Assembly: GCA_026003935.1 (NCBI GenBank) | Contig: BPIE01000001.1 | Coordinates: 868,001 to 932,000, forward strand | DNA from: Tepidiforma sp. | GTDB taxonomy: Bacteria > Chloroflexota > Dehalococcoidia > Tepidiformales > Tepidiformaceae | Length of the DNA stretch: 64,000 nt | Reading direction: 5' to 3' | Shown: positions 8,694-16,661 of the stretch, piece by piece | Position numbering within the stretch: position 1 is the stretch's first letter | Layout: each line of letters begins with the position of its first letter | Translations under genes and position numbers: made by a program | Notes under the pieces: model-generated | What the model was told of the DNA's origin: nothing | Seen by the model: the letters and a program-made list of their open reading frames with translations, nothing else | Database searches by the model: none

Positions 8694-11052
8694 ATGAGCG
8701 ACCCGGTTCGGATCGGCGGGTTCTATCGCGACGTTCGACACGGAGGCAGTCATCAAGCAGCTGACGGCCATCCGGATGCGGCAGGTGACGCTGCTGGAGC
8801 AGAAGGGCGCCGACAACCAGGCGAAGAAGAACGCCGTCAATGCGGTACAGACCGCGATGAAGGCGTTCCTCGACAAGGTAAAGGCGCTGGCCGCGCCGCA
8901 GTCCGTGAGCGGGATGACGGCCACGGCGAGCGGGACGGCGGTGAGCGTGGCGGCGCTGCCGGGTGCGCAGGCGGGAAGCTTCACGGTGAGCGTGAATCAG
9001 CTTGCGACGGCCACCCGCCTGCAGGGGACGCCGATCTCGGCGGGGCTCGATGCGACGAAGCCGATGAACCGGTCGAATTTCGGGACGTCGCCGACGAACG
9101 GCACGTTTACGATTGCGACGGCGCTCGGCGGTTCCCGGGTGTTCACGGTGGGGCCGGCGGCGGCACAGACGAGCGTCGCGCTCGAGGATGCGAACATCGA
9201 GATGGCGGTGACAAGCGGGACGTTCACGGTGGGGACGACGGGGGGCGGGACGCAGACCATCACCATCGATGTGACGACGCAATCGCTGGACGACGTGGTG
9301 AACGCCATCAACAGCGCGGGGGTTGGGCTCACGGCGAGCATCGTGACGGACGCGAACGGGCGGGCGAACCGGCTGGAGCTGGTTTCGAGCAATGGTGACG
9401 TGGTGCTGGGAGGCGCTGGCGACTCGTCCAACTTCCTGACGGCGATGCGGCTGCTGAGCTCCGCGCCGGGGACGACGCGGACGGGGGAAGCGTTCACGCA
9501 GCAGATGACGCTGAACGACGTCATCGCGGAGGTCAATGCGAGCGGCATTGGGGTGACGGCGGGCCTGGCGAACGACAGCTACGGGCGGCCGAATATTCTG
9601 ACCGTGAGCTCGACGCAGGGGGATATTTCGTTCGGGAGCGGCTCGGATACGTCGAACTTCCTTGCGGTGACGGGGCTGCTGACCTCGGCGCCGGGGGCGA
9701 CGCGTTCGAGCGCGAACCCGATTGCCCGGTTGAGCACCTCCGCGAAGCTGCAGGACGCGGGGCTGAACGGGGGCCCGCCGAATGCGGGCGACCAGGCTAT
9801 CGTGATCAATGGGGTGAGCATCAGCTACAACGCGGCGACGGATTCGCTGGTGGACGTCATCAACCGCATCAATGCGAGCAGCGCGGGGGTGACGGCGCGG
9901 TACGACTCGCTGAGCGACACGATTCGGCTGCAGAACAAGGCGACCGGGAGCCTGATGCTGACGGTCGAGGATGCGCCGGGGGGGAACCTCGCGGCGAAGC
10001 TGGGGCTCACGACGGGGACGGTGACGGCGGGGCAAAACGCGGAGTACAGCATCGATGGGGGCCCGGCGCAGCAGTCGGCTTCGAACGGGATTTCGTTTGG
10101 GGGCACGACGATCACGCTCAAGGAAGTCACGAGCTCGCCGGTGACCGTTACGGTGGGGCAGGACACGACGACGGCGGCGAATGCCATCAAGGGGTTCGTG
10201 ACCGAGTTCAACAATGTGATGAAGGCGATTGATGATGCGACGCGGGCGGACGGCTCGACGACGAACAACCAGTCTGGGCCGCTGAGCGGGGACTCGTCGC
10301 TGCGGCAGCTGAAGTCGGACCTGCGGAGCATCATCACGAGTGCGGGGACGAACCTGGAAGGGGGGTTCCGGACGCTTTCGCAGATTGGGCTGACGTTTGG
10401 GGCGGTCGGCTCGGCGGTGGGGACGACGAATACGCTGCAATTCGACGAGTCGAAGTTTGCGGAGGCGATGCGGACGAACCAGGCAGGGGTGCAGGAGCTG
10501 CTGAGCCGGCTGAGCCTCTCGGCGACGCTGGAGCCTGGGGGCACGGGTTCGATTACGGGGATTACGGGGACGTACGCGGGGACGGAGCCCGGGCGGTGGG
10601 AGATTACGGATGACGGCGCGGGGAACCTGACGGCGGTGTTCCGGCCGGCGAACGGGGGGCCCACGACGACCGCTACGGGGACTATCACGGCGGGCGGCAC
10701 GAACTCGGGACTCATCCCGGGGCTGACGCTTACAGCGGGGCCGACGCTCCAGGCGGGGACGCAGACGATTACGGTTGGCGCGAGCGCGGAGAGCGTGATC
10801 CAGCGGCTGAAGCGGTTTGCTGAGAACCAGGCAGGGATTGGCGGGACGCTGGACAAGCGGAAGGAGACGTACGACCGGATCGCCTCGGACATCTCGGAGC
10901 GGATTGCCACACTGGAGAAGCGGATCGAGGCCGAAATGGAGCAGCTGCGGCGGAAGTTTGCGGTGATGGAGCAGGCGCAGGCACGAGCCCAGAGCCTGCT
11001 GGGGAACCTGCAGCAGCTAGCGAACCAGATTTCGGGCGGGAGCCAGAAGTAG
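8694..11052 (+). CDS. fliD: flagellar hook-associated protein 2 (filament cap) FliD, frameshifted near start
   Basis: FliD forms the cap that folds flagellin at the filament tip. The expected N terminus MSDPVRIGGFY starts at 8694, but after TAT at 8724-8726 one extra base (C at 8727) is needed to continue as ATFDTEAVIKQLTAIRMRQ, the standard FliD N-terminal helix. From 8728 the frame is open to 11052, giving about 785 residues. The C terminus is the expected coiled coil (KRKETYDRIASDISERIATLEKR). The middle carries repeated beta-rich segments (TFTVGTTGGGTQTITIDV and two NDVI-EVN-type blocks). If the extra base is real, translation would have to start at 8776 or later and lose the N-terminal D0 helix. 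The fliS gene follows 72 nt downstream. Confidence 0.85.
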
Positions 11053-11124
11053 GTGACGCACCCATTTAGTCAGAGCGAAACACGCCGAGAACCTAGTAGA
11101 GACCACGTGGGGGAAATCACGCCG

Positions 11125-11538
11125 ATGACCAGCAATCCGTATGCCGCCTACCGCACGGTGGACACGCTCACCGCGGACCCGGTCACGCTGACGACGATGC
11201 TGTTCGATGGTGCGGTGAAGGCGCTGCGGAAGGCGCGGCTGCACTGGGAGAATGGGAATCGGCGGGGCTTCAACGATGAGACAAACCGCGCGTACCTGAT
11301 CATCGGGGAGCTGCGGGCGACGCTGGACATGAGCCAGGGGGAGCTTTCGGAGAACCTGGCGGCGCTGTACGCGTACTGCCTGCGGCGCATCGTGGAAGGC
11401 TCGGTTGGTGACCTTGCGAAGCTGGAAGAGGTGGAGCACCACATCAGCAAGATCGGGGAGGCGTGGCGAGCGGCGACGGCACAGCTCCGCGCGCAGGCTG
11501 CAGGGGCCGCGGCCCCGGGCACGGAAGCGGCGGCCTGA
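11125..11538 (+). CDS. fliS: flagellar export chaperone FliS
   Basis: A 137-residue FliS, the cytosolic chaperone that binds the flagellin C-terminal D0 segment and prevents premature polymerisation. Family marks are NPYAAYRTVDTLTADPVTL at the N terminus, LFDGAVKALRKA and GELSENLAALYAYCLRRI. A longer frame begins at 11053, but the ATG at 11125 gives the normal FliS start (MTSNPYAAYR). The stop TGA overlaps the ATG of the next gene (TGATG), so the two are translationally coupled. An Ala-rich tail is clade-specific. Confidence 0.93.
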   Translation: MTSNPYAAYRTVDTLTADPVTLTTMLFDGAVKALRKARLHWENGNRRGFNDETNRAYLIIGELRATLDMSQGELSENLAALYAYCLRRIVEGSVGDLAKLEEVEHHISKIGEAWRAATAQLRAQAAGAAAPGTEAAA

Positions 11539-11858
11539 TGCCGGGCACGCGGGGAAGGGCCATCGACGAGGCGCTGGCGCTTGCGCGCGAGCGCCTCGCG
11601 CTGCTTTTGGAGGGTGCGGCAGTGGAGGAGCCCGAGCGCCTCGAAGCGCTGGACGCTGCGCTGCTGCAGGCGTGCGGGCGGGCGATGACGGATGCGGAGC
11701 CGGGGGACCGGCAGGTGCTGGACGAGCTGCTCGCCATTCACGCGGCGGCAGACCGGCTCATCGCGGCCGAGCTGGAAGCGACGGGTGCGCGGCTTCGGCG
11801 GCTCCGGCGGGGACAGTCGACGAGCGCGGCGTATCGTGCGGGCGCGGGCGGCCTGTAA
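11538..11858 (+). CDS. small helical protein in FliT position
   Basis: A 106-residue, all-helical protein (ALALARERLALLLEGAAVEEPERLEAL; DELLAIHAAADRLIAAELEATGARLRRL) starting within the fliS stop. Size, helical nature, polar-basic C terminus (RRGQSTSAAYRAGAGGL) and position directly after fliS match FliT-type chaperones, which bind FliD and regulate export. Sequence similarity to FliT is too weak for me to claim more than a positional analogue. No membrane segment or signal. Confidence 0.5.
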   Translation: MPGTRGRAIDEALALARERLALLLEGAAVEEPERLEALDAALLQACGRAMTDAEPGDRQVLDELLAIHAAADRLIAAELEATGARLRRLRRGQSTSAAYRAGAGGL

Positions 11859-11900
11859 TCGCGGCGTAACCGGCCGGCAAGCGGGCGATGACCGAGTGTG

Positions 11901-11915
11901 AAGATTCGGCGAGTC
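11901..11915 (+). repeat. 15-bp direct repeat copy 1
   Basis: AAGATTCGGCGAGTC; 14 of 15 positions match 11975-11989. The two lie 74 nt apart in the leader of the sortase gene and could be binding sites for a regulator. Confidence 0.4.
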
Positions 11916-11972
11916 CACGTTCCTTTCACCCGGTGGTCATCGAATCGCGCCTGACGCGACACCGGGCGGCGA

Positions 11973-12000
11973 TCAAGATTCGGCCAGTCGGTGCCGACAC
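11973..12000 (+). promoter_or_regulatory. putative sigma-28 type promoter of sortase/flgM
   Basis: TCAA at 11973-11976, 16-nt spacer, GCCGACAC at 11993-12000. It overlaps the second AAGATTCGGC repeat and lies 33 nt before the sortase ATG. Confidence 0.3.
11975..11989 (+). repeat. 15-bp direct repeat copy 2
   Basis: AAGATTCGGCCAGTC, partner of 11901-11915. Confidence 0.4.
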
Positions 12001-12033
12001 TCAGTGCAGCGCACCGCAGCGAGGTTAAGAGGG

Positions 12034-12678
12034 ATGGCCGAGAGGGCTCCGAAGGGGCAGCAGGTTTCGACCGTGGTGGCAGCGGGGATGGTGCTGGCCG
12101 CGGGCGCGATTGCGTGGTTCGGCGGGAGCGGTTCGCGGGTGGCACCGGGGCCAGCGGCGGGGGAGCCTGCGACACTCCCGGGGCGGGCAGCGGCCGAGCA
12201 AACGAACGCGGTCGTTCTGCGGACGGTTTCGAACGGGGGGCTGCCAACCCGGGTGGTGGTGCCCTCGGCGGGGATCGATGCCCCGGTCGCCGAGGTGGGG
12301 GTAGTGGTCGAGGACGGCGTGGCGCGATGGGAAACGGCGTGGCACGCGGCGGGGCATCACTTGGACTCGGCGATGCCGGGGCAGCCGGGGAACATGGTCA
12401 TCAGCGGACACGTGTCGGTGGCCGACCGGCGCAATCTCGCGGTGTTCGCGACACTCGACCGGGTCCGGGCCGGGGACGAGGTTGTGGTGTATGCGGGGGA
12501 ACGAGGCTACCGGTACGTCGTAGAGTCGCTGACGGTTGTCGACCCGGATGCCGTGGAAGTGCTGCGGGGGGATGGAGGGGCGACGGTGACGCTGGTGACG
12601 TGTACGCGCGACCTGAAGCACCGCCTGGTGGTCACCGGGCGGCTGGTCGGCGAGATTTTGCCGGGGGACCCGGCGTGA
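12034..12678 (+). CDS. sortase (class E/D-like transpeptidase)
   Basis: A 214-residue membrane-anchored sortase. One N-terminal transmembrane helix (VSTVVAAGMVLAAGAIAWF) precedes a Pro/Ala linker and the sortase beta-barrel. The catalytic triad is recognisable: His126 in VISGHVSV, Cys190 in LVTCTRD and Arg203 in VTGRLVG. Sortases join sorting-signal proteins to the cell surface or polymerise pilins. No LPXTG-type substrate is encoded nearby. It sits between the FliS/FliT pair and flgM inside the flagellar block, which is unusual. The ATG at 12034 with GAGG 9 nt upstream is preferred over a GTG at 12004. Confidence 0.85.
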   Translation: MAERAPKGQQVSTVVAAGMVLAAGAIAWFGGSGSRVAPGPAAGEPATLPGRAAAEQTNAVVLRTVSNGGLPTRVVVPSAGIDAPVAEVGVVVEDGVARWETAWHAAGHHLDSAMPGQPGNMVISGHVSVADRRNLAVFATLDRVRAGDEVVVYAGERGYRYVVESLTVVDPDAVEVLRGDGGATVTLVTCTRDLKHRLVVTGRLVGEILPGDPA

Positions 12679-12728
12679 GCCGCGGCAGCGATGGGGAGGA
12701 GCGGCCGCATGCTTGAGAGGAGCTGCAC

Positions 12729-13022
12729 ATGACCGGAGTTCGAAGAACGGGCGCCACGCGGGGAGTGAGCTTCGAGCCGACACCGTTGCGGGCGGTGCGC
12801 CCTGCGGTTGCGCCGGAGCCGGCGGACCGCGCGGGGATCACGGAGGATGCCCGGGAGCTGGCCCGTGCGCTGCAGGCGGTGCAGGATGCGCCGGAGGTTC
12901 GCGAGCTTCGGGTCGCGGCGCTGCGGCGGGCGATTGCGGAAGGGCGGTATGCCCCGGACCCTCGAGAGATTGCGCGGAAGCTGATGGAGCGGGGCGGTTT
13001 CGACATGGAGGGGGACCGGTAA
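12729..13022 (+). CDS. flgM: anti-sigma-28 factor FlgM
   Basis: A 97-residue FlgM. The C-terminal sigma-binding motif is clear: RELRVAALRRAIAEGRYAPD followed by PREIARKLMERG. The N-terminal half is disordered in character, as in other FlgM proteins. FlgM holds the flagellar sigma factor FliA inactive until it is exported through the completed hook-basal body, linking late-gene expression to assembly. Its presence supports the sigma-28-like sites proposed upstream of the flagellin, flaG-fliD and sortase genes. The start ATG follows GAGAGGAGCTGCAC, a strong ribosome binding site. It lies 50 nt after the sortase stop. Confidence 0.88.
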   Translation: MTGVRRTGATRGVSFEPTPLRAVRPAVAPEPADRAGITEDARELARALQAVQDAPEVRELRVAALRRAIAEGRYAPDPREIARKLMERGGFDMEGDR

Positions 13023-13211
13023 AGCCCCGGGCTCGATAGAGACTGGTGCAGGGGAGCGGGGGCGTCTGTTGCGGCGAGTTTCAGCGCCGAAGCGGGGGTT
13101 GCCCTGATGCCGCCGCTGCCGGGGCGGGCCGTAGCCTGAAGGTGGCAGGACTGCGGGCCCGGTCGGGCGGACAAGGGTGACGGGGGCTGCCAGGAGGAGC
13201 GCCAAACGACG

Positions 13212-13895
13212 ATGCCGCGGGTATTGATCATCGATGGGACACTCCCGGCTGCCCTGGAAGGCCGGTCTCTCCCGGGCGATGGGCCGGAAACCGTGCTGGC
13301 GAGTTCGGCGGAGGGGCCGCTGTCGCGTGCGGGGCAGGAGGTCTACGACCTGCTGGTGCTGTGCGGGATGCCGGCGGAGGAACAGGCGGCGGTGGCGGCG
13401 GCGCTCCACGAGCACCGTCGATGGCGGCTCGTGCCGGTGCTGTATGTGAGCGACCCGGCAGCGCCGGGGCTGACGATTCCCGCGACGTTTCGGCCGGAGA
13501 TGGACGGGATCGTACGGGGTACGCGGACGGCCCCTGCGGTGGAGCGGCGCATTCGCGAGATGGCTCGCGAGGGCGTGGCGGGTGCGGAGGCCGTGACCGC
13601 CGGGCCGTTCGAGCTGGACCCGGTCCGGCTGCGGCTGTACGCGCCGGGCGGGGAGGTTGTGCTGACTGAGCGAGAGGCGGAGGTGCTTGCCTTCCTGATT
13701 GGGCGGGCGAACCGCACGGTGCCTGCCGGGGACATCATCGAGCGGGGCTGGGGGTTGGAGGTGGATGAGCGTTCGCTGCAGATTTTGCGGCGGCACGTTT
13801 CGAATATCCGGCGGAAGCTGGCGGAGAAGGGGCAGCGGCGGGCGGTGCGGACGGTCCGGGGGACGGGATACCGGTTCGAGGTCCGGGCTGGCTAG
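13212..13895 (+). CDS. OmpR-type winged-helix regulator with degenerate receiver
   Basis: A 227-residue two-domain protein. The C-terminal 95 residues form an OmpR/PhoB winged helix (LTEREAEVLAFLIGRANR, SLQILRRHVSNIRRKL, RTVRGTGYRFEV). The N-terminal domain has the receiver layout but lacks the phosphorylation chemistry. The acidic pair after strand 1 is reduced to IIDGT, and the strand-3 aspartate position reads LLVLCGMP rather than the usual LDxxMP. It is therefore likely phosphorylation-independent. CCAGGAGGAGCGCC precedes the ATG. Its stop shares a CTAG with the convergent lipoprotein gene. Position after flgM suggests, but does not prove, a motility or surface role. Confidence 0.82.
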   Translation: MPRVLIIDGTLPAALEGRSLPGDGPETVLASSAEGPLSRAGQEVYDLLVLCGMPAEEQAAVAAALHEHRRWRLVPVLYVSDPAAPGLTIPATFRPEMDGIVRGTRTAPAVERRIREMAREGVAGAEAVTAGPFELDPVRLRLYAPGGEVVLTEREAEVLAFLIGRANRTVPAGDIIERGWGLEVDERSLQILRRHVSNIRRKLAEKGQRRAVRTVRGTGYRFEVRAG

Positions 13896-15643
13896 GCCCT
13901 GCCGCGGAAGGTGGGGTCGCTGGCATCGATCCAGCAGCTGGCGAAGCGGTCCTGGTAGCCGTCGGTGGTATCGAGCGGGTAGCCCTTGACGTAGGGCCAG
14001 GCGAGGGCGACGACGCGCTCCGAGACGAGGTTTGCGCCCGGGTTGAGGGCGAGGATGCGGCGCTGGATTTCGAATCCGATGTCGCGGCGGGCGGTTTCGT
14101 CGAGCTCGAGGCGCTGCTTCTCGATGAGGGCATCGAGGTCGGGGTCGCGCAAGGGGAAGCTGTTGCGGGTGCCGGCGCTGTGGAAATAGGGGTAGACCCA
14201 GTCGTCGAGGTCGATCCAGCCGGTGTCGGGGCCGGCGGCGAAGGGTGCCTCGGCGGAGAGGAGGAGGGTGACGAGCTGGCCGAGCGGCATCGGTACGACC
14301 TGGATATCGAGGTTGAGGGCGGATTTGAGCTGGGCCTGGATGACGGAGCCGAGCCCGATGGCGGACTCGGTGGCGTCGACGACGAAGAGTGGCAGGGGGT
14401 TGTCGGGGAGGGACTTTTCGGAGCGGAAGGCGTCGAGGGCGGCGCGGGCATCGCGGAGGTCGGCCTCGCGGCCGCCGTCGCCGGGGCGGTAGCCGGGGAC
14501 AACGGTGAGCTCGCTCTCGGGGAGGGTCCAGCGGGTGACGGGCCAGCTTACCCAGGGACTGAGACCGCCGGAGCCATCGAAGAACTTGCGGACCATCTCG
14601 CGGCGGTCGAGGGCCCAGGTGATGGCATTGCGGAAGCGCTGGTCGTTGTAAGGGTGGTTGACGAGGGAGTAGCGGACGCTGAAGAAGAGGGAGTGGCCGA
14701 CGGTGTATTCGACGAGCTGGGGGAGGCTGGACTTGAGGTGGTCGGCGAGGGTGCGGCTGACGAGGGCGACGTCGAGGGCGCGGGTGCGGAGGCCGCTTTC
14801 GACCTCGGCCGTGGTGCGCGGCTGAACGAGGGAGATGCCGTCGAGGTAGGGGCGGCGGTCGCCGCCGAACCATGCGGGGTTGCGACGGACGCTGGCGAAG
14901 CGGAAGTCGTTCCATTCGACCCAAAGGAATGGCCCGCTGCCGACCTGGTGCTGGAGGTCGATGTCGCGGCCATCGGGGGCGAGCTCTGGTGCGACGATGA
15001 AGGAGGCGACGTCGGCGAAGAGGTGGTGTGCGGCGGCGATGGGCGACTTGAGTTTGATGGTGACTGCCTGGGGCGAGGTGACCTCGATGGCATCGACGAC
15101 GGACCACTGGGGGGCGCGGACGAAGGTGGTATCGCCGCTGAGCTGGCGTTCGATGCTGAATTTGACGTCGTCGGCGGTGACCGGCCGGCCGTTGAGGGGC
15201 GGGAGGTCGTGCCAGCGGGCCTGGGGGTTGATGCGGAAGACGAGGGTGGTTGGGTCGGGGCGCTCGGGGAGGGCGGCGGCGAGGTCGGCGGTGATGGTGC
15301 CCTGGGCCTGGTCCTGGTAGGTAAGGAGTCGGCTGAAGACCATGGCCTGGTGGCCAATGAGGGGGCCGGCCTGGGTCTTGTGGGGGTCGAGGAAGGCGTC
15401 GCGCTCGACGAAGCCGGTGTGGCGAAGGGTGTGCCCGTGACGGCTGGAGAGCGCGGTGGGGGATGGGGAGGGGGCTCGTGTGGGGTCGCCTGCGGGGGTT
15501 GGAGTCGGAGCGAAGGGGGTGGGCTGGCTGCGGCCACCGCGGGAGCAGGCGCCGGCGAAGGCGGCGGCGCCGAGGAGGGCGCCGCCGGCGCCGAGGAAGC
15601 GGCGCCGGTTCATCCGGCTTCGCGGCGGGGGTGTTGAGTCCAT
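13892..15643 (-). CDS. ABC transporter substrate-binding lipoprotein, family 5 (peptide/opine type)
   Basis: A 583-residue extracellular solute-binding protein. The N terminus combines a twin-arginine-like signal (MNRRRFLGAGGALLGAA) with a lipobox (FAGAC), so it is probably a Tat-exported lipoprotein. A Pro/Thr-rich linker follows. The fold then shows family-5 marks: VTADDVKFSIERQLSGD, LVNHPYNDQRFRNAITWALDR and a C-terminal lobe with DLDALIEKQR. These proteins deliver peptides, nickel or other solutes to Dpp/Opp-type permeases, but no permease or ATPase gene is adjacent, so it is an orphan here. A TAGTAT box lies 9 nt before the ATG at 15643; an internal ATG at 15613 is the alternative start. 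Confidence 0.88.
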   Translation of the reverse strand: MDSTPPPRSRMNRRRFLGAGGALLGAAAFAGACSRGGRSQPTPFAPTPTPAGDPTRAPSPSPTALSSRHGHTLRHTGFVERDAFLDPHKTQAGPLIGHQAMVFSRLLTYQDQAQGTITADLAAALPERPDPTTLVFRINPQARWHDLPPLNGRPVTADDVKFSIERQLSGDTTFVRAPQWSVVDAIEVTSPQAVTIKLKSPIAAAHHLFADVASFIVAPELAPDGRDIDLQHQVGSGPFLWVEWNDFRFASVRRNPAWFGGDRRPYLDGISLVQPRTTAEVESGLRTRALDVALVSRTLADHLKSSLPQLVEYTVGHSLFFSVRYSLVNHPYNDQRFRNAITWALDRREMVRKFFDGSGGLSPWVSWPVTRWTLPESELTVVPGYRPGDGGREADLRDARAALDAFRSEKSLPDNPLPLFVVDATESAIGLGSVIQAQLKSALNLDIQVVPMPLGQLVTLLLSAEAPFAAGPDTGWIDLDDWVYPYFHSAGTRNSFPLRDPDLDALIEKQRLELDETARRDIGFEIQRRILALNPGANLVSERVVALAWPYVKGYPLDTTDGYQDRFASCWIDASDPTFRGRA

Positions 15644-15652
15644 GCTCAGTCC

Positions 15653-15658
15653 ATACTA
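15653..15658 (-). promoter_or_regulatory. putative -10 of leaderless SBP gene
   Basis: TAGTAT on the minus strand, 9 nt before the ATG at 15643. Confidence 0.4.
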
Positions 15659-15738
15659 TGGCGCAGGACCGCTACGGACCGGCAATTTCCGGTTCAGGAT
15701 GGCGGATGCGGGAATTTTTGAGGTTTGGGAGCCGTGAG

Positions 15739-16038
15739 ATGGTGGAAAAGCTGAGTTCGCAAGCCATCGAGGAGGCGCTGGGGAAGCTGCCGGGGTGGGC
15801 GGCGGAGGGGGAGGCCGCGATTGCGAAGACGTTCCGGCTGGCGGACCACGTCGAGGCGCTCGGGCTGGTGGTTCGGGTGGCGACGGTAGCGGAGGTGCTG
15901 AATCACCACCCCGAGGTGGCCTGGGTCTACAACCGGGTGACGTTCCGGCTGAGCACGCACGATGCGGGCGGGGTGACGGAGCGGGACCTCGAGCTGGCGC
16001 GGCGCATCGAGGCGCTGGCGGGGACTTCGCGGACGTGA
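15739..16038 (+). CDS. 4a-hydroxytetrahydrobiopterin (pterin carbinolamine) dehydratase
   Basis: A 99-residue PCD/DCoH-family enzyme that dehydrates 4a-hydroxytetrahydropterin, recycling the pterin cofactor. The active-site block NHHPEVAWVYNRVTF, with its paired histidines, and the C-terminal DLELARRIEAL helix are typical. The ATG at 15739 gives the standard family length; longer frames upstream lack similarity. No aromatic amino-acid hydroxylase is nearby, so the physiological partner is unknown; stand-alone PCDs also act in molybdopterin-related pathways. A strong hairpin follows directly. Confidence 0.92.
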   Translation: MVEKLSSQAIEEALGKLPGWAAEGEAAIAKTFRLADHVEALGLVVRVATVAEVLNHHPEVAWVYNRVTFRLSTHDAGGVTERDLELARRIEALAGTSRT

Positions 16039-16040
16039 AA

Positions 16041-16064
16041 CGGGCCGCCCGGTTGGGCGGCCCG
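16041..16064. terminator. bidirectional hairpin
   Basis: Perfect 10-bp stem CGGGCCGCCC / GGGCGGCCCG with GGTT loop, starting 3 nt after the PCD stop and between convergent genes. No T-tract on either side. Confidence 0.65.
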
Positions 16065-16092
16065 TGGATCGGTGTGCGCGCGGGGGCCGGGC

Positions 16093-16599
16093 TCAGACGA
16101 CGCCGAGCGCTTTCCGGGCGCGGGTCACGATTTCCTGCTCTTCGGGGGTGAGCTCGGACCAGTCTTTTACGACTTCGTGCTTGAGCGGGAAGATGTGGAT
16201 GGCGTCCCAGCCGCAGACGTCTTCGCAGAGGCGGCAGCCGGTGCACTTCTTTTCGTCGACGGTGGAGACGCCGAAGAAGTCGTCGATGCGGTCGGAGTGC
16301 TGGAGGCTGAGGGCATCGAAGGGGCAGATGTTGATGCAGAGCTCGCAGCCGGAGCCGATGCACTTTTCTTCGATGACGACGGCGCGGGGCCACTGGTCCT
16401 TTTTGTAGGAGCGGCAGACGTTGCCGTAGGTGTCGAGGATGGCTTCCGGGGGGCAGACGACGCCGCAGGCGCCGCAGTCGATGCAGAGGGTGGGGTCGAT
16501 GACGTGGAGCTGGTTGCGCTCGCCGGTGATGGCGTTCGTCGGGCACCGCTTGGTGCAGGCGGTGCAGCCGATACAGGTTTCGACGATGGAGTAGGGCAC
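16093..16599 (-). CDS. polyferredoxin with four [4Fe-4S] motifs
   Basis: A 168-residue iron-sulfur protein with four cysteine clusters: CIGCTACTKRCP (residues 9-20), CIDCGACGVVCPP (about 39-51), CIGSGCELCINICP (about 80-93) and CTGCRLCEDVCG (about 118-129). The first two are standard bacterial ferredoxin motifs; the third has the expanded C-x4-C-x2-C spacing. It would carry low-potential electrons in the cytosol. No dedicated oxidoreductase is adjacent. The start is a GTG with AAGGGGGA upstream on the minus strand. The C-terminal tail (ELTPEEQEIVTRARKALG) is helical and of unknown role. Confidence 0.9.
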   Translation of the reverse strand: MPYSIVETCIGCTACTKRCPTNAITGERNQLHVIDPTLCIDCGACGVVCPPEAILDTYGNVCRSYKKDQWPRAVVIEEKCIGSGCELCINICPFDALSLQHSDRIDDFFGVSTVDEKKCTGCRLCEDVCGWDAIHIFPLKHEVVKDWSELTPEEQEIVTRARKALGVV

Positions 16600-16661
16600 G
16601 AAGCATCCCCCTTGGGGAGGGTGTTAGGGAGAGGATAGCACGGGAGGCGGAGAGGGGCGCG

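Noticed and set aside
3739-8776. Programmed +1 frameshifting or phase variation as the cause of the three flagellar breaks
   Set aside because: No homopolymer run, slippery heptamer or in-frame stop arrangement is shared by the sites; single extra bases in mixed sequence fit point insertions or sequence error better.
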